DNA of 64,000 nt from Branchiostoma floridae (lineage: Eukaryota; Chordata; Leptocardii; Amphioxiformes; Branchiostomatidae). The notes beneath the pieces were generated by a model. That model saw only the letters and a list, made by a program, of their open reading frames with translations. It searched no databases and was not told the DNA's origin. The stretch's first letter is position 1, and each line of letters opens with the position of its first letter. The position numbers and the translations under genes were made by a program. Of this stretch, positions 43,614 to 55,000 are shown piece after piece. The stretch lies in the NCBI RefSeq assembly GCF_000003815.2, contig NC_049988.1:4954396-5018395 (forward strand). The letters are read 5' to 3'.

Positions 43614-45490
43614 ATGACGGAAAAGAGAAGAGAGTCTGTGGGAACGGAAGGGTTAGCGAAACATCGAGAGAAGAGGGCAAGTTTGGCTGGCGGAATCGCG
43701 AAAAGTGCACGAGCAAGAAGAACACCGTTGCTGGATTTGAACCACTGTACGGCCAGACAGTTGTCGCTGATTCAAGGCGTCAGCCGTGAGGTAGGTGACC
43801 GAATCATAGCCACACGACGCAGACTTGGAGGGGCATTTCAGTACTTCGATCAGCTGCATACAATCAAGGGTGTCACCAGGGCTGTGATTCAGGCGTTACG
43901 AGTACATGTTCAAGTGCCCGGGGAAGAAGCGACCCCTATCGGTGAGCCGGAAGGTTACATGCGTCTCGGTCCGGTCCAATCGCAGGCGTCGTTGCTCTCG
44001 CTCAACTCTCTGGGTGACATGGCGCGTAGAAAGGCAGACAAAAATGCGACTGCGGAACAGAGGAAATCTCCGAGGCTAGCACCACCTGCTAAACATGGCG
44101 GTAAGAAAAGAACATCTGCATCCACAACACCAAGAAAGACTGTAAATGTGCAAAGGAATGTGAATAAGACGCCTATTAGGTCTGCCCAAAACGCCCAAAG
44201 AAAGTTCACCAAAACTCCAGCAAAGTCTCCAAAATCTCAGACAAGATCTTCTAACAGGACAGCAAATAAGTCGGTGGGAGGAAAACGAGTCAAAACTGCG
44301 AAATCTCCTAAAGCGACAAGAAAGCCGGGAAAGTCGCCAGTGTCGAGCAGACGACCACCAACTGGGAGACCCGTTAAAACAAAGACGCCAGCAAAACGTT
44401 CATCTAAGAACACCGGTACTTCTTCCTCACGTAGCCAGTCAAGAACACCGAGAAAAAAGGTTGTGAAGTCTCCTGCCAGGGTGCGGTCTTCTAAACTACT
44501 CCGTGCGTCTCCACGTGGACAGAAAGCGGTAAGCCCTCAAGCCAAGGGAAAGAAAACTGCGAGGCGGGCGACACCGAGTAGGAAACCAGTAACGTACAAA
44601 GTGGTGACATCTTCTGGAGAGAGCACGTTTACGTACCCCTCTCGTAGGCGGGCTTCGAACTCGCAACCTCCTGTACTCGTCCTCAAAATAGAGACCAGTC
44701 CAACCCAACAGACGTCGACAGAGAGTCCTCCTGTGGCTGTAGCTACTTCTAAGACTCCTCAAGTAGAGGCTGAAGAAATAAGCGTCTCAAACGACAGCAG
44801 AAGTCGCAGAGTGAGCAAGAAGGCCACCAAGAAACGCACGGAAGAGCCTTCCGTTGAGATCACTCCGAACTCTGCATCTGCTACGGCAGNNNNNNNNNNN
44901 NNNNNNNNNNNNNNNNNNNNNNNNNNNNNNNNNNNNNNNNNNNNNNNNNNNNNNNNNNNNNNNNNNNNNNNNNNNNNNNNNNNNNNNNNCGTGCTTCAGT
45001 AGAAGCTGTAGAGAAATGGCTGGAGAGCACGGCCAGGTATTCCAGCGACTGCACGCAAGATCCGGGGGAGGTGGATGAGCGCAGTTCGCGGCACGACCAA
45101 CCCGGGATGGAAGACATCACGAGCGAGTACCAGTCCGCCTATGCCTACCCCTCGTCTACCGCTTCTGCTGAGCAAGCCAAGGGTCCTCCTGTGGTGCAGA
45201 CGGCAAGTCAAGGGTGGAACGTAGACGGCAACAAAACGCCTCCTGAAATGTCATCAGCACAAGATGCAGAAGGCAACGACACGCAAGGAAACAGGAAGGG
45301 AGGAAGCGCCCAGCCTGCCGCAGTAGAGCAGGTACAGGTGGCCGGTGCCGAGGCGGTTGTCACGCCGACGGGACGGGAGAGACAGAGGCGGAGGCGGCAC
45401 CGACGCAGGCGGTCTCGGGACGAACCTAGCCCGAAGAGACGGAGGCGGTCTGTCGACAGCAGCAGTTATCCAACTTGTAATCTACTATAG
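43614..45490 (+). CDS. Basic nuclear-type protein with N-terminal helix-hairpin-helix domain
   Basis: Open from the ATG at 43614 to an N gap at 44890-44989, then on to a stop at 45488-45490, for roughly 625 residues. Residues about 39-101 (LLDLNHCTARQLSLIQGV, then FDQLHTIKGVTRAVIQALRV) match a ComEA-type helix-hairpin-helix pair that binds DNA backbone. From about residue 145 the chain is Lys/Arg/Ser/Thr/Pro-rich, with repeated KTPAKSPKS, TPRK and SPAR motifs like linker-histone tails or CDK sites. After the gap it turns acidic and Gln-rich, then ends in an Arg-rich cluster (RRRRHRRRRSRDEPSPKRRRR) resembling a bipartite nuclear signal. The frames before and after the gap differ by one base step, so the true gap is not 100 bases. 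I know no named orthologue. DNA or chromatin binding is inference. It appears to be encoded by one exon. Confidence 0.75.
44890..44989. other. Assembly gap (100 N) inside HhH gene
   Basis: A fixed-size placeholder. Coding frame is not maintained across the nominal length. Confidence 0.99.
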
Positions 45491-46391
45491 CGAGGAATCA
45501 GTTGTCAGTTAAAGCATCTTTGTATTTATCAAAGTATGCCAATGTAAACTTAGAAGTTCATGATATATGATATATAAGCTTTACTTAACCTTTCTTTTGA
45601 AATTGGAACCCTACTAAATATTGTTCGGCTATTTAAAAGATATGTTCGATGGTAACAAATAGTTTTCCTGCATATTTGCACAGAGTCGTTTTGTCTTTAA
45701 CAGAGGACGCATTTTGAATATCGTTGTGGTGAAAATATATGTCATTCGCAAACAAATTTTCTGGAAAACGTGATACTTTACTATGACTGATATACAATGG
45801 TATGTTTTCAGTGAGTTTGCTTTGACAGAAGCTGTAAGAGTATATTATATTGTACTGTTTTCACTGAAAATTAAAAGATGATTGAACGTCCTTAGAGTTC
45901 ATCATTGATTTTCGCTGACATAACTACGGTTTTATAGCTTTGAGTGCTGTTTTATTGATATTTGCTGTTGAACAGACAAGAACAATTTGCCACTGCACTC
46001 ATTTTGATAGCATGTATCAACAGTGCCACATGCACAGAACAGCAACAAACTAGGTAAAGGTAAGAGTTAAAAGTAGTCCCATAGTCTTTTTGAGCCCATA
46101 TAAGTTATATAACGTTATATATATAGTTACAATCTCAATCCGACCCTAATTATAATAGCTCTGATGTCATCCCTACATGAGACAGAATATACGCCAAAGT
46201 CACGTTAGTGTAAACAGCCAATAAAGATAGATGTGGATAAGGTAGTGATTTTTTCCGTGCCTAGCTAGTAAATTATTGTTCAACGTAAGTCCTACAGATC
46301 GACCTTTGTGATAGCCTCTATCTCAGATACATATTTGATTAGTCCAAAGGGCAGTTACAGAACCACCGCTGTTGACAAGTCAGAGAAAAAT

Positions 46392-48502
46392 ATGTACGGG
46401 AAGAAACATTTCTACTTGCCGGTAGCCGTCCTTTTTCTCGCGGCTCTGCAGCTCTGTCTGGCCGCCAGCTGTGTGAAGACAGGTCCGTGCTCCTGCAAGA
46501 TGGACGACGACTCAGGGGTCATTGACCTCAGTCCTCTGGTCAACGAAAGTCCGACGTACGTACTATGTACTCTCCGGCTGTTTTTTTAGTCGTTTTTATC
46601 GGGCTTTCTATTTTGTCATTTTTCTTGAAGTACGCCAGCCAAACACAGTTTTAGATTTTGACACAGCAAGATAAAATTAAAAATAGAAAGCCCGATAAAA
46701 ACGACTAAAAAAGGTAAAAAAAAACAGCCGGAGCCTAACCTCTGCTTGGAGAGTAGGCACAACCCACCGTACGTGCAAATACGTACTGTCTACGTGCAAA
46801 ACGTGGGCAATCTTTTGGGATCCGTAAGTGGTAAGTACCGCCTCCGTACGAACTCGTAGGGAATCCGACGGACTTTGGAGCACGCAGACACGCCGTAGAA
46901 CTTTACGTGCAGGCAAAACTTTGTGTGACATCGGGCTGCGGATTCGCCCCCCGTACGAGCCAGTACGGGTGACGCGCCTGCCCTGTACAGCCTGAACGTT
47001 TTCAGAAATACGTGGCAGACGTGCCTTCCCCAAAATACGTACGGACAAATTGCACTTACGGCGGGTTGTGTCCTTAGCTTTAAGGATTTCAAGTCACTTT
47101 GGGGGCAAAGCACGCGGGTTACGATAGGCTTTGAGGGTCGTGTGATGTTACCGCAGGGTGTTGAGCCGGGGACAGAACCCAGAGGTCCTTGGTTGGAATC
47201 CGTTGATATGCCTTCGGTGCTGTACCCAAGCGAATTGCATTATATAGGACCTTTCTCGCCTCACTCAGATGGAAATGAGTATAAAGCTCCGGTTAGGGAC
47301 ACCCGCGGATAGGACATTAAAGGCAGGTCACGTGTTAGAAGAGAGTCCCACAGTTCTAGCACGTTAAAGACCCATCACACTTATCGAAAAGACTAGGGGT
47401 CCTTCCCGTTGAGTGGTTCAAAACATACAGTACCATCGCCGCACTATGAGCAACTTCTATCGCATTTAAGTCATCTGAGCTGAATAGTTGCCGCTCCAGA
47501 TCCTTGCCAGTTAGCCGCGACCATGCTGACATTGGCTTTGAACATTTGCCATAGCGATCTACTATAGCGTTTTTGGGACAATGCTAGGTTCTGTCGTTGG
47601 CTGTAATGAAATGAAACTAGAGCTCGGCGACCTCATACCTCTTTGAAATATTTAGAGCTTTTGTAGATTTTATTAGCCCGAGTACCATCCGTGTAGTAGT
47701 TCGCTCCTATGTTCGGAACCGAAGAGAAGCGACTGTATATAGTGTATGATAAATGTCAGAGCGAGAAGCGACTGTAAGTAATGTATACTTAGCGCCGGAG
47801 CGAACTACTTTCCGGATGATACCCAGGCTAAGATTTTATACGAATGACTTAGTATTTACATGATTTAAGCATGGTAATGTTCATCATTGACAAACTTACA
47901 CATGTCACACGTCAAGTATAAAATTCCCATCATTTATCACCAGTCTGTTTTGCCATTTTTACATGGATTATGCATTTTACAAGGATTACCCACCCCATTC
48001 ACCATGACGATGTTTGCACTTCTCCAGGTACAAGGACATACACGCTACCTACTTCCCTGACACCTGGGTCTATTCCTATAACCCATGCGTACCGTTCTCG
48101 GAAGGCTCCTGCAAAAATGTATCTGTAAGTTTCCGTTTTCATATCAATGAAGCTCGCAGGTGTTGACTACCATGTTGGTGTTCTTGATACACTATTCAAT
48201 TGACCATTGCTCAACTATGCAATGTGTTTTTTGTGTATCATCGGCAAGATTTTAATGAATGAATGAATGAATGAAAGACCTTTATTGTACATTCATGCCT
48301 CGACGGGCTAGGTACAGGTCACTGATAACAGACATAACAGACATATGCAGGGACAACAAGATACAATTTAACTAATTGAAGGTACTAAGCTAACATTATG
48401 GTCGACATCTTCTCGCTTCTTTGTACAGGTGTAGATATTTAATAATCTTCTTGAAAGCCCTTTCACCAATCCGATTGTGTTTTCGCAGTGTGTTTGTCTC
48501 TT

Positions 48503-48535
<33 letters not shown>

Positions 48536-50230
48536 CGATTCGGATATTTGTGGTCAGCATAACTTAATAAACTCGGAATGAACTGTAATGACATTTGGTA
48601 TGTGGATAGGACGAAGGTCAAGGTCGATTTTGGGCCCCCTTGTGTATGAACTTGATACTGCAGCGCTAGCATAACCGTTTTGTATCCTTTGTGTTGAACA
48701 TGCTATGGTCTTATTTCCCTAGGTTTGTGCCAAGGCCAGACTAAACCATAGCAAGTACGAAAGTTACGGTACCCAGGAGTCAGCGGAGTTCAAGTCCGAC
48801 ACGGATGTTGGGCTCGTGCTGGGGTACGTGGACTCACCATCCTACAGGTTAGCCCACATTTTCATACTTTCATCAGTCTGTAAGGCCATGTTGATTCGAC
48901 TGAATAGATGACATTTGGGCACAGATTTTTGACCGTTTCCAATATAAAATTTATATACCATACTGTAAATCGTACAAATCATGCAGCTGCATAATGATTA
49001 AACATTTGGACAAAACGTATCGTTAAACGGAATATCGTGTAACACGATTCACATCAGAGCCCACCCGTACCCACCTTCGCTCAACCCAGACGGGGGCTGA
49101 TACCAACTGACAAGCACCTTTGCAACTTTGCTGAAGTCACACTTCCGGTCTGGATGTGTGACTTACAATGTAGGCTTTGGGTCATTTCAAATTGATAAGG
49201 ATCAGAGGACTGATCGAAAGCTTGTTCGTACATGGTAACCGCTTTATTTCTATACTGGGTCTTAAAATTGTAACATAATAACAAAATTGAAGATTATATT
49301 GTTCGGTATACCATACTGTGTGTTGATCGTTTGTTCAGCCTTCCATGACGATGTCACTTATTATATATTTCATAATGAAGGAATTTTTGAATGAAATTAC
49401 CCCCCTGCAGGGTAGGCGCTGTAGAACTGTGGTGCGTAGAGAAGAATCAGCCACAGAACCTCACTGTTCTCGGACGACACCCCATGTGGCCAAACACCAT
49501 TGTAAGTGAAACGTCTTTACCACTCACCTCACCTCACCTCACCTCACCTCACCGGTCCCATAGCCTGACTGGCCGTAGGGGCAGCAATGCCATCAACATA
49601 AGTTTTCCATTTTCGTCTATACCACTAACAATCGTCTTTACCACTAACAATCTTTATTTACCACAACAAATGAAAAGTGACTTTCGTAAGGTCTGCTACC
49701 TGTATACATGTACACAGAAACATACAAGTTGATATAGATAAATTAACCTACGGATTGAGTTTGTGGTATCATTTACCCTCCTGTTTCTAAGTCTTAAAGA
49801 TTATTCGATAAATTCACTTCTGCCTAGAATACAATTTAATTTATCTATAGGATGATGGTACGGAATTCTTTTGAACGGACAAAGGGGCGAGCAGTTACCT
49901 TACCTGTGTCTATCATCATGTCGTGAGAAATATTTGTGTGTGTATGTGTGTGTGTGTGTGTGCACGTACGTGGGTGCACGCACGCATGTGTGCGTGTGTC
50001 TTTGTGTGTGTGTGTGTGTGTGTGTCTATGACATGTTTCAGGTGACAAGTCGATGATTGAATCTTTAACTCCATAGTCAATACAAGTATACTGAATGATG
50101 ACTTACAGTTATGATTAGATGTCACGGACATGAATGACCTGCACCTATTGTTTCCCCACAGATCATGGCCCTATTCAGCCCCTGCTGCTGCCCGGGTGCA
50201 GGGCCAAACTGCGCAGACGCCACAACTTAA
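46392..50230 (+). CDS. Small secreted MRH-like (mannose-6-phosphate receptor homology) protein, 5 exons
   Basis: Exons are 46392-46555, 48028-48124, 48723-48847, 49411-49501 and 50162-50230. All are GT-AG with phases 2, 0, 2, 0, giving 181 residues. A signal peptide covers about residues 1-25. The mature part has CSCKMDDDSGVIDLSPLV, then YSYNPCVPF, CKNVSVCAKA, a Gly-rich YGTQESAEF stretch, LVLGYVDSP and VGAVELWCVE. This Cys spacing with a DLSPL start is that of MRH domains, which bind mannose-6-phosphate or N-glycans in receptors, OS-9 and glucosidase II beta. The Gln that follows the Cys in sugar-binding members (VCQ) is Ala here, so sugar binding is uncertain. The last exon adds a short tail with CCC and no membrane segment. 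The family call is by pattern; a receptor role is not supported. Confidence 0.68.
46573..46732. repeat. Hairpin-forming inverted repeat just after exon 1 donor
   Basis: CGGCTGTTTTTTTAGTCGTT...GCTTTCTATTTT is followed about 60 bases later by its reverse complement (AAAATAGAAAGCCCGATAAA...). The first arm starts 17 bases after the GT donor at 46556. A GGGCACAACCC-family MITE follows at once. Confidence 0.7.
46750..47083. mobile_element. MITE, GGGCACAACCC family, copy 4
   Basis: TAGGCACAACCCACCGTACG at the left is mirrored by CGGCGGGTTGTGTCCTTAGC at the right. It matches the copy at 7339-7649 through most of its length. Confidence 0.72.
47115..47420 (+). mobile_element. SINE-like repeat
   Basis: A tRNA-like head region (GGTCCTTGGTTGGAATCC as a degenerate B box) is followed by CCTCACTCAGATGGAAATGA and CTCCGGTTAGGGACACCCGC, a body type shared by other amphioxus-like SINEs in the window. 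Promoter boxes are too decayed to be sure. Confidence 0.4.
47675..47830. mobile_element. MITE, AGCCTGGGTACCATCCGGA family
   Basis: CCCGAGTACCATCCGTGTAG at the left and TTTCCGGATGATACCCAGGC at the right are diverged versions of the ends at 41029-41190. The same GAGAAGCGACTGTATATAG core is present. Confidence 0.72.
49930..50030. repeat. (GT)n microsatellite in MRH-gene intron 4
   Basis: TGTGTGTG runs with CACG interruptions lie between exons 4 and 5. Confidence 0.85.
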
Positions 50231-50336
50231 TTCAAACGGAGAGTCAGTTTGAATGGAACACTCTTGGTTTTGTACAAATGTCTGATTTATGCTTTACCTC
50301 ATCTCACATCTGTTTTCTGAAGGATCGTGGAAAACA

Positions 50337-50560
50337 CTAACGCTAGTTCACCTTTATCCGCAGGGTAACCTATATCCGTTGCTTTTGCAAAACGGGTATT
50401 TAGGGGTATCAAGTCGACGGACGATAGTCTCAAACTACACTAGTTTGAACATATTACAACTTGAAACCACCATCTGTCGACTTGATATCCCTTATTACCG
50501 TGCGGGTTAACACAGCGAATATAGGTTTCTCTGCGGAAAAAGGTGATCTAGCGTTACCAA
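50337..50560. mobile_element. MITE with AACGCTAGTTCACCTTTATC ends
   Basis: The left end AACGCTAGTTCACCTTTATC and right end AAAAAGGTGATCTAGCGTTA are inverted, with an inner pair TATCAAGTCGAC / GTCGACTTGATATC. It starts about 105 bases after the stop of the MRH gene. The stretch from 50560 to 52033 contains AT-rich sequence, a CAGTCAAACC-family end at 51900-51990 and no recognisable gene. Confidence 0.7.
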
Positions 50561-52033
50561 TTAGGCCAACAAAAATAGTTTAGATTATTAAGTCCAAAAT
50601 ACCCGAAATTTGGTATAGCGTATACCTTCGAGCGTTTCACCATATATGGTAAAATGATGATTGCGATGGACAACATTGAATTTCACAGGAAGTAATAGCA
50701 AATCGTATAACAGCTTTAGTATATAACAGTTTTTAAGTGAGTGTAAACTCGTCTCTCTGTGGCAAAAAATAATTCTCTTAAAGCGTTCTGTTTGAGAGAG
50801 TAACTTTCGAATGTATTGTAGCCAACTTTACTCTCACTTAGCGAGTGTTATGTACTCTCACGCTAACAGGAACTGCTGTGGGAAAATCCTGTAAGTGCGA
50901 CAGCACAAAGTGCCGTGCTTTCGAGAATATCTCTCGCATGTATGTCGGAGAGAAATATACTTAGAGAGCCGAATTTACTCATTCAGCGTTTTTTACCCTC
51001 ACACTGAAACTTCTGTGGAAACACCCTGTAATAAGTGCGAAAGTATAGCGTTCTTTATAATGCGAGAGTAACTTTTGCATGCATGTGAGAGATGAATATT
51101 TTCTGCCACAGTATCATTGTGTTAATTGTAAACAAACATCAGCATCATGAAAATCAAAAGGCATCAATACAATGGGGTTTAAACAAACAACAAATACACA
51201 CGTCTGCTTTGGTATATATTTCTTTTCCTATTCACAAGGAAAATAATCTGGTGCAAACAGTTAACTAAAGGTCTGCTCACATGATGGAGAATTCAAACTT
51301 AAGACTGTACTATTACAAACTTGCTTAACACAGTAACACAGTATATTCAATACAGAATGGTAAAATGGCTCATTGCTACATAAACTTAGAATATTTCTGA
51401 GTGTAAAGCCACTATTACCCTTGAGCCTATAAACTACATGTGCACAGTATGTATCCATTGAATAAATATTGTAACAGTTCTAAATCCAATAGTACACATA
51501 CTGCTACAGTTACTAATACAGTTACGGGTACAGTAATAGAGTTTATTGCATAGCCTTTAGGAAAGCACTACTTAGTGACTAGGCAAGAGTGTTACAGATG
51601 GACAGAACAGTTGTCTCCAATACATCATCATACTGTACAATGTAGACAATTGGCCCGTGGATGGACAGAAACAGATCAGAAATTTTCTAGATGGTTTTGA
51701 GTTCAGAATGAAGAGGTCACCATGAAAAATGCGAATATATTTATATTAATTTTACAGTACCGTATTGAGCACATTGTTGTGACAGGAAAGGTTGTCATAG
51801 AAACTTGCTTACAGTGGGTTCATTTATTTAAAAAATATTTATTTAGTGGGTTCATGGATCACTTCACCGTAAATTGTATTAGAAAATGCTTATGTCAATA
51901 AGAAAAACCAAAGGAACCGACAAAAAGTGACCGCAATGGCTAGGTGGTCGCTATGCAAAGGTGGCCGCTAATAGAGGTTTGACTGTAGTTAAAGCTAGAA
52001 TTCTTTCTGAGAAGTCCAAACTCAAGCCTTGAT

Positions 52034-55000
52034 CTAGTTGTGATCTAGCAGCCTGTGGACAGACGACTCCTGGTCTTTCCTGGGAGGGCGTGGCGGGGCG
52101 ATGTCCTTGAGGATGTGGCGAGCGTACTCGGACGTGTGAAGCCCCGCCTCTCTCAGAGCCTGTTCAACACGCACCCTGTTGTCCGACGCAACCTGTAATA
52201 AAGGGGAGTCACATCACGGATTCTTCATATCAACATGATTTGCAAGTCATTATTCTTCAGTTTGCTGACAAGAATCAAGATGCTGGCTGAAACATCATGT
52301 GAACATTTACCTATCCAGTTGCTTGCTAGCTAACGGGAGGTGCCCTCAGATGGTACCCACCCTGAGATGGCATGAATTTTTGCTTATTTTATTAATTAAT
52401 ATACATAAGAAAGCCATGCGGTTGCTACTGACTACCTAGTACACAGTGTTTGACGCTTGTAACATGCAGCACAGAGGGCTCATGAACCATATGAATGCAT
52501 TTTTTTTATCCAAGTATGTCCTCAGATGACTATGTCAAAAATTCATTCATCAAAACTTGACCACTTTCTGGCAAGCTAAGCAATGGAGCGCCATGAGCGT
52601 GTGACGAAGCATGCCATTTTAGGACGCCTTCCGTTAATTCTGATTTGTATAATCACTGAGAATTTATCTCATCTGATATAAAGCAGTTTGATAAAGGATC
52701 ACAGAGAATATCAGACACCTGAAAATTTTTGCACTATATTAAATGGTATGCTAATGTACCTACCTGTTGGTCGGTAAATCCATGCAAATGAAACAATGGT
52801 TTCTGGATGTTAATATCTTCCTCTGCACCAATACCCATCCTGGCTTTGGAAGCCTGAGGTCAGATCAAAACATTTCATGTCAAAGTGTTTAATAGTAATA
52901 AATGGTATAAAAAAAATGCATTAATATTGGGAAACAGGCATTATTCAACCACAGCAGCTGGTGCTATTTCCAGAAAGGCCACAACAAATTGACCAAATTT
53001 GTCAAATTTCATCACAAGTTAAAGAGGAAATCCAGTAACTGAATGTCCACCCATGCCGACCCGTTTGTGAGCATTGTGGAAATGGTGCAAACGTATAATA
53101 ACTGTTTTCATATGGGATAATTGCTTATATTATTTTTATAATCATGTTTTTTGTACAAGTCAAATTTTGGCTGTAAAATGTGATAATGTCAAGGCTGAAA
53201 ATTGCATAGCTTTTCTGTACACACTACAACATTGCACAAGTAAGTAAGTTACTTCTATGCTTATTACCTGAGATAAGCAGTTGAGACTACACATTCAGCA
53301 CCAAGGAGAGATCCATCCTTTATAGTATTCCACAGACTACACATTCAGCATCAAGGAGAGATCCATCCTTTATAGTGTTCCACAGACTACACATTCAGCA
53401 CCAAGGAGAGATCCATCCTTTATAGTGTTCCACAGACTACACATTCAGCACCAAGGAGAGATCCATCCTTTATAGTGTTCCACAGACTACACATTCAGCA
53501 TCAAGGAGAGATCCATCCTTTATAGTGTTCCACAGACTAAACATTCAGCACCAAGGAGAGAAGCAACCTATAGTGTTCTACAGACTACACATTCAGCACT
53601 AAGGAGAGATCCATCCTTTATAGTGTTTTACAGACTACACATTCAGCACCAAGAAGAGAACGAACCTATAGTGTTCTACAGACTACACATTCAGCACCAA
53701 GGAGAGATCCATCCTTTAAAGTGTTCTATAGACTACATATTCAGCACCAAGGAGAGATCCATCCTTTATAGTGTTCCACAGACTACACATTCAGCATCAA
53801 GGAGAGAACCAACCTATAGTGTTCTACAGACTACACATTCAGCACCAAGGAGAGATCCATCATTTAAAGTGTTCTTCAGACTACACATTCAGCATCAAGG
53901 AGAGATCCATCCTTTATAGTGTTCCACAGACTACACATTCAGCACCAAGGAGAGAACCATCCTATAGTGTTCCACAGACTACACATTCAGCATCAAGGAG
54001 AGATCCACCCTTTATAGTGTTCCACAGACTACACATTCAGCATCAAGGAGAGATCCATCCTTTATAGTGTTCCACAGATTACACATTCAGCATCAAGGAG
54101 AGATCCATCCTTTATAGTGTTCCACAGAATACACATTCAGCACCAAGGAGAGAACCATCCTATAGTGTTCCACAGACTACACATTCAGCATCAAGGAGAG
54201 ATCCATCCTTTATAGTGTTCCACAGACTACACATTCAGCACCAAGGAGAGATCCATCCTTTATGGTGTTCCTCAGACTACACATTCAGCATCAAGGAGAG
54301 AACCATCCTATAGTGTTCTACAGAATAGACATTAAGCACCAAGGAGAGAACCATCCTATAGTGTTCTACAGACTACACATTCAGCACCAAGGAGAGAACC
54401 ATCCTATAGTGTTCTACAGACTACACATTCAGCACCAAGGAGAGACCATCCTATAGTGTTCCACAGACTACACATTCAGCACCAAGGAGAGAACCATCCT
54501 ATAGTGTTCTACAGACTACACATTCAGCACCAAGGAGAGAACCATCCTATAGTGTTCTACAGACTACACATTCAGCACCAAGGAGAGAACCATCCTATAG
54601 TGTTCTACAGACTACACATTCAGCACCAAGGAGAGAACCATCCTATAGTGTTCTACAGACTACACATTCAGCACCAAGGAGAGAACCATCCTATAGTGTT
54701 TAACAGACTACACATTCAGCACCAAGGAGAGAACCATCCTTTATAGTGTTTAACAGACTACACATTCAGCACCAAGGAGAGAACCATCCTATAGTGTTCT
54801 ACAGACTACACATTCAGCACCAAGGAGAGATCCATCCTTTATAGTGTTTAACAGACTACACATTCAGCACCAAGGAGAGAACCATCCTACAGTGTTCTAC
54901 AGACTACACATTCAGCACCAAGGAGAGAACCATCCTATAGTGTTCTACAGACTACACATTCAGCATCAAGGAGAGATCCATCCTTTATAGTGTTTTACAG

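Noticed and set aside
53623-54746. Repeating RLHIQHQGE-type open frames
   Set aside because: Translation of the minisatellite; the frame changes with 46- against 49-bp units.
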